64,000 nucleotides of DNA from Gnetum montanum (Eukaryota > Streptophyta > Gnetopsida > Gnetales > Gnetaceae): contig MNCI01005996.1 of the NCBI GenBank assembly GCA_015680685.1, forward strand, positions 50,658 to 114,657. The letters run 5' to 3'. Below, in pieces: positions 56,521 to 64,000 of the stretch; position 1 is the first letter of the stretch; each line of letters starts with the position of its first letter. The notes below the pieces were generated by a model. The model worked only from the letters and a program-made list of their open reading frames with translations, was not told where the DNA came from and ran no database searches. The translations under genes and the position numbers were made by a program.

Positions 56521-56540
56521 TTGGCACCATTGCTGGGAAC
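56521..56540 (+). promoter_or_regulatory. E6 tRNA-Asp primer-binding site
   Basis: TTGGCACCATTGCTGGGAAC is the best-preserved primer site in the window. Mismatches to TGGCGCCGTTGCCGGGGA are transitions. Confidence 0.85.
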
Positions 56541-56545
56541 TTTGT

Positions 56546-58771
56546 TTGTTGAAACACGTGCTATCTAGGAAATTCATTTACCAAAGCACACTGAATATTT
56601 TATTTGTTGCAAAATGTCTTATTCTTGTAGGCATGAAGATGTTAAACCATCAGTCCCATAGGAGTACAAAGTGGTATGACATCATCCCTCTTCCAGAGCA
56701 CTATTCTGAGCTCATCTCACAGCTCCTCCTAGTAAGGAGTCAGTCTCTAGACCAGTCCATAATAAATCCTCAATTAGAAGAGGAGGATGACTTTGCGGCT
56801 CAGTCCGAACATGAGGATTCGTACCATACTCTCAATCCGCATACTTACAAAAACTTGTTATTTCACCCTTTCACAGGGGAGACTATGTCCCTCCATTCAT
56901 TTAAAACCACTCAAGCACATGTGCCTCAACAGGAAGCATCCACTCTTATTCCCACTCTACCCATGACTGACACTCAATTCAATATACCCATCTCCACTAT
57001 TCCTCCTGTCACCACACTACCCCCTCTCTTACAAGCACAACCCCAACAATATCTCCCTCAAACTAATGTAGGGGTGACCTTCCCACCCCAAGTGATTGGG
57101 ATGCCGTCTGTGATACTTGCTTCTACATCTACTCACTATATACCATGAATTCAAACCCAAGGAACACCCCTCACCACTTCAACTCAACAAGTTCAGTGTG
57201 TTCCCTCGCAAATCATGACTGGATAGTGGGCTGTGACTGGCATGCAACCACATCAACCCCCTCATTACAACATACCACCTCCTACAATTCCACCCATCAA
57301 CATCCCTCAAGTACAGCAACAACAAGAACAACAACCCTTTCCTTACAGTATGCCACCCTTAGTAGCACCTACCATGAATATTCCACAAGCGCAACCTCCA
57401 ACTACTCAACTTTCTTCTTTCCCGCCCACAGCACAACAATCTAACTTCCATACTACACAACATAACCAACCTGCCATTTCACCTAGCGCCCAAGATTGGG
57501 CCGAAGCCAAAATGCAAGAACTCACTGATGAGGTAAAACGCCTCAAAATGGCCAACAATGAAGAGCTTAAGGTATTAGACTTTTACCAAGATGATCCTAT
57601 TAGCTCTTCAGTACCACCATTGACCCTGCCCAAAGGAGTTTCTTTGCCTCAACTAACCAAATACAACAGGGAAGGAGACCCCAACACCCATCTGGTTACG
57701 TTTAGACTAGAATGTTTATTGCTTTAGGCATGGCCCCATGTAATCTTATGTGTTTTTGCCATGTCCTTCACTGGCAGAGCATTAGACTGGTACCAAGCCT
57801 TGCCTCATAACTCTGTATCCTCTTTGGAGGATCTCTTACATCAGTTTGTTACTAGGTTTAAATACAACCTGAAACCTGAAGCAACCTTGGACAGTCTAAT
57901 ACAGGTAAAACAAGCACTGCTTGAACCTGTACAAAAATTCATTCAGAGATGGAGTGCTGCGCTAAACGAACTTCATGAACCAATCCCCAAAACATACTTG
58001 CTCACCATCCTAAAGGGAGCCGTAAATGATTTTGTGAAATCTAAACTGTACTATTTAAATGCGTGCACTCTAAGCCAAGATTTCATGCAAATAAAGAACA
58101 TAGAAGAGGCGGCCCAAAATAGCCATGACCCTACTTACTTAGCCTTTAAAAATCAACACACTAAAAAAGAAAAAGAAAAGGCCAAGGAACCAATAGCAGC
58201 AGTAACAGAAACTCAACAAACATGTACGAGACAACAAGGTAAACCACCTACCACCCCTACTAGCTATACTAGACCTGCTCCTGCTACTACACCCAACCCG
58301 TCCACATCACAAAATGCTACACCAAGTCATGCGAGAAACTTTGAGAGGAGAGACCCCTCTCAATACACACCATTGCCCATGAAACCTTCACAATTATTTG
58401 ACCAACTCTTGAAGGTTGGGCTAATGAAACATAAACAATTGTCCCCTATGGAAATTCAAAGACGTGATCAATTCTGTGAATTGGTCAAGAACCCAAGCTT
58501 GGAAACACCGGATGAGCCCCTAGTTCCAAGAGGCTTTAGACTAGATCGATTTTATGAGTACCACCAACATAATGGGCATGGAACCAACTATTGTTTCACC
58601 TTGAAACAAGACATTCAACGAATGATTGATGGAGGTGAGATTACTTTTGATGAGGCCAACCTGGTCAAACCACAAAACCAGTCCATGGGCATATATAAAG
58701 ATCCCCTAAACACTAAAGAAGCGCCATACACAATTAACACCATCTACGTAGATAATAACTATGAAACATGA
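56546..58771 (+). pseudogene. E6 gag, Tat/Ogre-like, one frame with a few stops
   Basis: One frame runs 2.2 kb without an indel. It is interrupted by TGA at 57146, TAG near 57226 and TAG near 57725, each where CGA or CAG is plausible. The ATG at 56546 or 56633 is the likely start. Order: acidic N-terminal part, P/Q-rich region (56950-57480), a DWAEAKMQELTDEVKRLK coiled coil (57500-57550), then the capsid core LTKYNREGDPNTHLVTF, MSFTGRALDWYQALPH, FVTRFKYNLKPEATLDSL and FIQRWSAALNEL. A modified zinc finger reads YEYHQHNGHGTNYC with the first cysteine changed, then LKQDIQRMIDGGEI. This is the Tat/Ogre gag layout, unlike gag of E1, E3, E4 and E5. Confidence 0.87.
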
Positions 58772-59300
58772 AAGAACCCCTTCGTAGTTCAAGTTCCCCC
58801 TATTGCACTAACATCGCCTCAACCTTCATATCCCCATACGATCCTCCTACCCGCTAAAACCATTGGTCATCCGAGTACCTCCCACGATGGCAATAGCACA
58901 AGTATCTCCCCAAACCAAACCATTTGTTGTTCATGTGCCCTCTACTAATACAACTGCTAGTATGACACCATCAAACCAGCCACTCCCTTCGTGGTTTGGG
59001 TGCCACTTGTAGTTGCTATGACAGTGGTACCAACTACAAATTGCCCAACCCCGTTTGTGGTCAAGGTGCTTAGGCAGTCTGATGTCCAAGCTCATATGCC
59101 TCAGAAATAACCCCGTCCTGCCCTATTTGTCATTCGAGGCCCAAAACAACCCCATATTCTGATCCCAAATGTTCCCACGCAACCCATGCGAGAACGCCTG
59201 GCAAATAGGCTTACCGGGGAACATTTGGAGAAGGAATGCTTGGAGAAGGAATGCTAACGCCTTGCACTGGGACCCCTGAAACCAACTCTGTTAAGTGCAA
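58772..59300 (+). pseudogene. E6 gag-protease linker
   Basis: Proline-rich low-complexity coding remnants (several PFVVxVP-type repeats) with stops and shifts. No domain is recognised. Confidence 0.45.
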
Positions 59301-59305
59301 TACCT

Positions 59306-60110
59306 ATGGCTCCTTCTAACAATGAGCCAAGTATGAGTTATAAAGAGGAAAAATCAAGAATGCAACACATTTCAAACCCAACAGTCATGAACAATAACAC
59401 AAGAGTTACCCCACGTGAGATACAACTGTTAGGCCCAATGGATCAAGTGGCTATGGACAAGAATCTACCCAATGGTAAAGACTTAGCTAATGCCCTAACA
59501 CAGGTTACACAAGCCCTTAAACAAAAGAATACATCATTAAGCTTGTACGACCTCATATTGGCTTCGCCAGTTCATCGCGAAGCCTTAGTATAAATGTTAA
59601 CATCGATCCCAGTTAGCGAAAATCTACCCATAAATGAACCTTCTATACACATGGTAATGTCTACACGATAAGGATCCAAACCTAAATTATTAGGCTTTCA
59701 CCCTGAAAACATTAAGATCGATGAGAAAACTTGAGATGTCACCCACGAACCCATGTTTATAACCATACGAGTTAATTAGTTCAAAATACATCGAGTACAT
59801 GTAGATGACGGAGCAGCCACAAACGTAGTGCCTTATCCCATCATTGAATAGTTAGGGCTTACAGAATTAATCAAACCAACATCTGCAACATGCCTGAAGT
59901 CATTTAATGGGTCACGAGTAGTGGTTAAAGGTACATTGACCTTGGACTTCATAGCAGGGGATCGATTCCCCACATCTGCAAACTTCGTAGTTATTGATGA
60001 GATGCCCGGTTTAACCTAATTCTGGGATGACCCTGGTTAGCCCAGCTAAAAGTCGTGTATTTCCCCATTCATCAAGAGATTCACTTACCCTATGAAGTGG
60101 GTGAAATCAT
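59306..60110 (+). pseudogene. E6 protease region, Tat/Ogre-like
   Basis: The frame 59306-59593 ends SLYDLILASPVHREALV, a segment typically upstream of the Tat/Ogre protease. The protease motif VHVDDGAATNVVPYPII lies at about 59790-59850, followed by LKSFNGSRVVVKGTLTLDF. A frameshift precedes NLILG-stop-PWLAQLKVV near 60015-60050. In E3 the protease instead has the Athila pattern LLDSGS...MGRAWL. Confidence 0.78.
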
Positions 60111-60528
60111 TATCCATGGGGATACTACTACATCCACCATCTCATCTCACACAGAAGCCAATCAAGGCTCCAAAGTTAAATTTGAGGAGCCTAAACAAGG
60201 GGACACCCCACATGAGCATAAACTTGACAAAATCTCCAAAAAACCCATACTGAAGGAAAAAAATGAAACCCAAAGTGATGACCAACACATAAATCGTGGT
60301 CCCTCAAAAACCAAGGAAACACCACCTAACCCAGAAACATCCGAGGATACTGACTCAGAGCTTACTCTGCCAGACGTCTCTTGGTCAGAGCTACTGTTCA
60401 ACGTAATTAGCGAAGGAGATGCCGAGTATCGGATCGTACCCATTAAACCTACTCCTAATATAAAAATGAAAAAAAATCAAAAATTTATTAAACAATTAAC
60501 AAACTACGCCAGTCCTCAAAGACGTTAA
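60055..60528 (+). pseudogene. E6 protease-RT linker
   Basis: A 157-codon open frame (YFPIHQEIHLPYEVGEIIIH, then an E/K/T/P-rich stretch and LPDVSWSELLFNVISEG). The start resembles the sequence after the Tat/Ogre protease. The rest is disordered and ends in the tandem array. Confidence 0.6.
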
Positions 60529-60660
60529 ACTACACTAGTCCAAAATGACGTTAAACTACCACTTGTCCGAAATGACGCTAAACTACACACATCCAGAATG
60601 ACATTAAAATATCGCATGTCTGCAATGACTTAAAACTAGCCATGGTCAGAAATGGACGAT
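60500..60660 (+). repeat. 26-27 bp degenerate tandem repeat
   Basis: Six units of the type AAACTAC...GTCCGAAATGACGTT from 60501, with a weaker unit at 60710-60735 (CCCGAAATGGCCTTAAACTA). It separates the Tat-like and Athila-like halves. Confidence 0.8.
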
Positions 60661-60789
60661 TTGCATCAAAACCCATCGTATTAGTTGACATCCCTCTAGT
60701 TTATTGGTAGCCCGAAATGGCCTTAAACTAGAATGGTTACGTCGCAGTATGTCATGACTTTGAACTGACACGCACGTACGTATACATTG

Positions 60790-61420
60790 CCTTTTGTGAA
60801 CCAAGTGTTGGATACTATCTCCAAGCATTACTATTATATAAATTATTGGATGGTTATAGTGGCTATAACCAAATCCAAATTGTGCTAGAAGATTAGGCCA
60901 AGATAACATTCATGAGTCCCTAGGGGACTTTTGTATATTGTAAGATGCCATTTGGTCTATGCAATTCCCTTGTAACATTTTAATTCCTGGTCCTTAGCAT
61001 CTTTCAACAGCAAATCAGTAGTGGTGTGGAAGTCTTCATGAATGACTTCTTCACCTATGGAGCTATGTTTGAGCAAGCCTTGGACCACCTTGAGTAAATA
61101 CTAAAAAGATGTGTGGAAAACAAATCTACAACTCAACTAGTAAAAGAGTCATCTCATGGTCCAAGAAGGCATTGTGTTGGGGCATCAAATTTGACAAGAA
61201 GAGATTGAGGTAGACCTAGAGAAGATAAGGATCATCTAAGGAATAACACACCAACTAGAGATAGTTAAAGATGTCTAATTATTCCTTGGACATATTGGCT
61301 ACTACCGGCAATTCATAGAGAATTCCTCTAAGATCGCAAAGCCATTAGTTGAGCTAACAAAGAAAGATTCTTTATTCATTTGGACCAAGGAATATGAACA
61401 TGCATTGCAATAGTTGAAGG
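60790..61420 (+). pseudogene. E6 reverse transcriptase, N-terminus missing
   Basis: It begins at FVNQVLDTIS, the middle of the RT fingers/palm, then DGYSGYNQIQI-like sequence (one frameshift), KMPFGLCN and EVFMNDFFTYGAMFEQALDH. The catalytic FMDDF reads FMNDF (61035-61049). Connection region: EGIVLGHQI-like and [12 protein letters not shown]. It matches E3 closely throughout but lacks its first 80 or so residues. Numerous stops. Confidence 0.85.
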
Positions 61421-61850
61421 AAAAACTTGTAAAAACTCTAATTCTATAGGTACTAGATTGGTCCATACCATTTCACATAATGATGGAAGCATCTAATTAT
61501 GCTTTGGAAGTAGTGCATACGTAGTTGGACAATAAAAAATGTCCATATTACATCCACTATGCAAGCCAAGGAATTGTAGGTGCATAGCTAAATTACACCA
61601 TCACAGAGAAAGAATTAATGGCAGTGGTATATGCTCTTGAAAAATTTAGGCACTATGTGCTTGGTTATAAAGTATTTGTGCACATAGATCACAATGCCAT
61701 TTGCTTCCTGATGAACAAGCCGATGATGAGTCCCCATATCATATGGTGGCTCGTGATCTTATAGGAATTTGATCTCATGATGGTAGATCAAAAAGGATGG
61801 AGAATGTGGTTACTGACCACCTCTCTCACTTAAGATGGGATAATAAAGAG
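61421..61850 (+). pseudogene. E6 RNase H
   Basis: DWSIPFHIMMEASNYALE, ITEKELMAVVYALEKFRHY and NKPMMSPHIIWW match E3 RNase H. The first catalytic aspartate reads E. Confidence 0.78.
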
Positions 61851-63200
61851 GAGGAAAACCTACTCTCCAATCAGTTTCCAAAAAAAATTCTCTTTACATG
61901 TGTACTAAGTGACCAAGAACCAATAGAAACAACATGGTACAATGGCATTCTCACCTACCTTCTCACTTAGGAGATGCCACAAGATCTTGGCTTTAGAAAG
62001 AATCAACAATTTCTTCATTGGGCCAAATACTTCATGGAAATCAATGAACACCTCTACAAGGTATGTGCTAATGGCCTAATTTGTTGGTATGTCACTGATG
62101 AAGATCAACTATGTGCTTTCTAGTATGCTCAAGAAAGGCCTTGCAGAGGCCACTATATAGGGAGACACATAGCTATAAAAATCATGATGGCAGGATACTA
62201 TAGGCCTACAACTTTAGGGATGTCCACCAGTTTGTTCAATCTTGTGAATGTTGTCAACGAGATGATAGGATGACTACTTGAATGGAAGGTTTTCAATAGT
62301 GGATTCAACCACTATATCCCTTTGACATATGGGGCATTAACTTCATGGGTCCCATCACACCCATGTCTAATGGAAAGGCATATATCATTGTAGCAGTCAA
62401 CGACTACATAAAATTGGTAGAAGTAGTAGCTGTTATTGACCATACATCATCCACTTCTGCTATATTTGTATAATAAAATATTGTAAATAGGTTTGGGATG
62501 CCATGTGCACTAATTTTTGACAATGGAACTCATTTCATAAATGCCACTTTTAGAAATTTGATGCAATGCTTGGGGGTTGAACATAAATTAATAACATCCT
62601 ATCATCCCCCAAGCCAATGGTCAAGTAGAGGTAACTAATAAGGAGTTCACAAAGATCCTCACAAGGACCATAAGCAAATATAGCAAATATTAGAGCACAA
62701 AAGTCAATGATGCCCTATTGGCCTACCACTCAACATGAAAACTTCCTATTGGATACTCTCCCTACAAGCTAGTATATAGAAAACTTCCAACACTCTTAAT
62801 TCAATTCAAGCTATCTTAACCTAAGTGTAGCATAGAAAGAAATATTGATCAACCTCAATGTGCTAGATGAAAACCAATTGGTGGTCCTATCTTTGAATGA
62901 GGTTCACAAGGCATTCAACAAGCAACATCATGACCTCAAAATATGAACATTAAAATTTCAACCAAGAGATAAGGTTTGCTACTAGAACCCCACACATGTA
63001 CCCCAAAAGAAAAAGTTCTAAATGTTGTGGAAAGGATCTTATTTAATTGATCAAACCTTTCCTTCTAGGGCCATGTTAATCTACAAGCCTGAAAACCCAA
63101 ATAAAAAGTAGTTGGTCAACATCCAACAAGTGAAACCTTTCCTAGAACCAAGATAAGCTAGCACAACTACCACCTCAATAGATAGACAACCATGCTCCAA
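61851..63200 (+). pseudogene. E6 integrase
   Basis: Core at 62310-62590 with FDIWGINFMGPITPMSNGKA (first aspartate changed to N), MPCALIFDNGTHF (second aspartate kept) and VEHKLITSYHP. A one-base insertion near 62608 (CCCCCAAGCC) shifts the frame before the glutamate segment. C-terminal blocks at 62880-63160 parallel E3. Confidence 0.85.
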
Positions 63201-63225
63201 TTTTCAAATATCCTCCTTTCAACAC

Positions 63226-63247
63226 AGTCATGCGAGAGATGGCCATC
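63226..63247 (+). promoter_or_regulatory. E6 post-integrase PPT-like tract
   Basis: AGTCATGCGAGAGATGGCC corresponds to the G-rich tract of E3 and E5, with the G run partly broken. Confidence 0.45.
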
Positions 63248-64000
63248 CATGTTAACCATCCACATGGCTCCTTGATCTTTCACTTTTTGTTTTACACATT
63301 TTTGTTTTACACTTTGTTGATTTTTACCTTTTTCTTTGGTTTTTCATTCTATTGACTTTCTCAATTGTTTATTTTACAACATTGTTAGTATGTTTTACCT
63401 TTCTTGATTAGTTTACACCTTCTTATATATATATTTTTACTTTGCTTTGTTTATGTGTGACTTTTCATTATTTCTGCTAATAAAAGTGCTTTATTACCAT
63501 AGGAAATAGTGCCATTGTTGCTATTTACTAATGATGGTTTATGCTTAATGTTGTGATTGTCAATGTCTAATTTTTATTTTTGAATTCTACTGTCTAATGA
63601 CTATGACATGGTTTATTTTTCATGAAAGAGGCAGTGAGTCCACATCATCTGCTCATCCAAAAAACTCTATGGTTTTCCTTATTTTGAGAGTTTTAGGTAT
63701 CTTCCATTAAAGAAACTTTTAATCAATTAGTGACCTTGGTAGCTCTATAATTGGAAAGGATTCAAAGGTTTGTAGAGGGTGTGACTCTAAGGGGATTCAA
63801 TACTCTCTGCACTCGTTTACTTACTTGAGTACTTGGGTGTTTTTCATGAACTTCTTACCATTCCATTCTAACCACTAATAGGAAGTCAAATAAAGTCTTT
63901 TCATGGTGTGGTTTCCATCCAAACATTCAAAAAAAAAAACATGATGGGAATTCAAAGCATACCCTTTAGACAAATAAATGAGCTACAAGAACTAGTTATG
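63248..64000 (+). other. E6 post-integrase spacer
   Basis: AT-rich, no gene. 63640-63680 (GTCCACATCATCTGCTCATC) and 63900-64000 (CATGGTGTGGTTTCCATC, GATGGGAATTCAAAGC) are conserved with the E3 and E5 spacers. The cassette, if present, lies beyond the window. Confidence 0.6.

Larger units (their letters stand above)
55756..64000 (+). mobile_element. E6: mosaic LTR element (Tat/Ogre-like gag-PR, Athila-like RT-INT), right end outside
   Basis: 5' LTR and tRNA-Asp primer site of the shared family are followed by a gag and protease of the Tat/Ogre pattern, a 26-bp tandem array, and then RT (starting inside the domain), RNase H and integrase closely resembling E3. The window ends in the conserved post-integrase spacer. 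It inserted into the minus-strand LTR at 55469-55755. Confidence 0.82.

Noticed and set aside
60500-60660. CRISPR-like array
   Set aside because: The units are contiguous and degenerate with no spacers, and the context is a plant retrotransposon.

Overview
This looks like nuclear heterochromatin of a seed plant with a large, repeat-rich genome. It is AT-rich, has no intact host gene, and is a nest of decayed plant retrotransposons in both orientations. These are mostly Ty3/gypsy elements of the Athila type, with pieces of Ty1/copia, LINE, a tRNA-derived SINE and a solo LTR. The one host-derived locus I recognise is a dead R2R3-MYB gene at 51.2-52.5 kb. The species cannot be named from the sequence. 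There is a run of 749 N at 34589-35337 and a single N at about 55910.

Layout, left to right (E1-E6 are my names for related LTR elements). 1-254: end of a plus-strand LTR. 322 to about 8.0 kb: E1 (minus), 3' LTR + accessory gene ORF2 + gag, no pol. 8.0-11.2 kb: mixed older debris with a probable solo LTR. 12.2-20.0 kb: a minus-strand copia element, split by E2 (13435-18628, minus), which carries only ORF2 between two LTRs and has a perfect 5-bp target-site duplication (TSD). 20736-30591: E3 (plus), the most complete gag-PR-RT-RH-INT element. 30592-37915: a minus-strand LINE, split by E4 (30959-37295, plus; gag + ORF2, no pol). 38.0-40.2 kb: SINE and duplicated AT-rich sequence. 40226-50829: E5 (minus), gag + integrase + ORF2, with PR/RT/RH deleted. 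51246-52529: MYB pseudogene. 54.8-55.8 kb: LINE tail and two nested LTR fragments. 55756 to the window end: E6 (plus), a mosaic with Tat/Ogre-type gag and protease followed by Athila-type RT, RH and integrase.

The elements share LTR ends (TGATG...ACTCATCA), a TATAAATA promoter, an AATAAA signal, a primer-binding site (PBS) for tRNA-Asp and a G-rich polypurine tract (PPT). Their upstream LTR halves fall into two classes: palindromic GATATC/GCGATATC arrays (E1, E3, E4) and AACG/GAGGCC-type arrays (E2, E5, E6).

The most unusual structure is an accessory cassette between integrase (or gag) and the 3' LTR. It has a PPT-like tract, a conserved GGGGAGGAYCC block, an internal TATA box whose upstream motifs copy the LTR class of the same element, a leader with a conserved 3' splice site immediately before an ATG, and a 2.8-2.9 kb sense ORF (ORF2) encoding a conserved globular part followed by a long coiled coil. 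It persists in elements that lost pol (E1, E4) or both gag and pol (E2). I infer a self-contained transcription unit carried by the retrotransposon. Decay is mostly by C-to-T/G-to-A transitions, as expected of long-methylated DNA.
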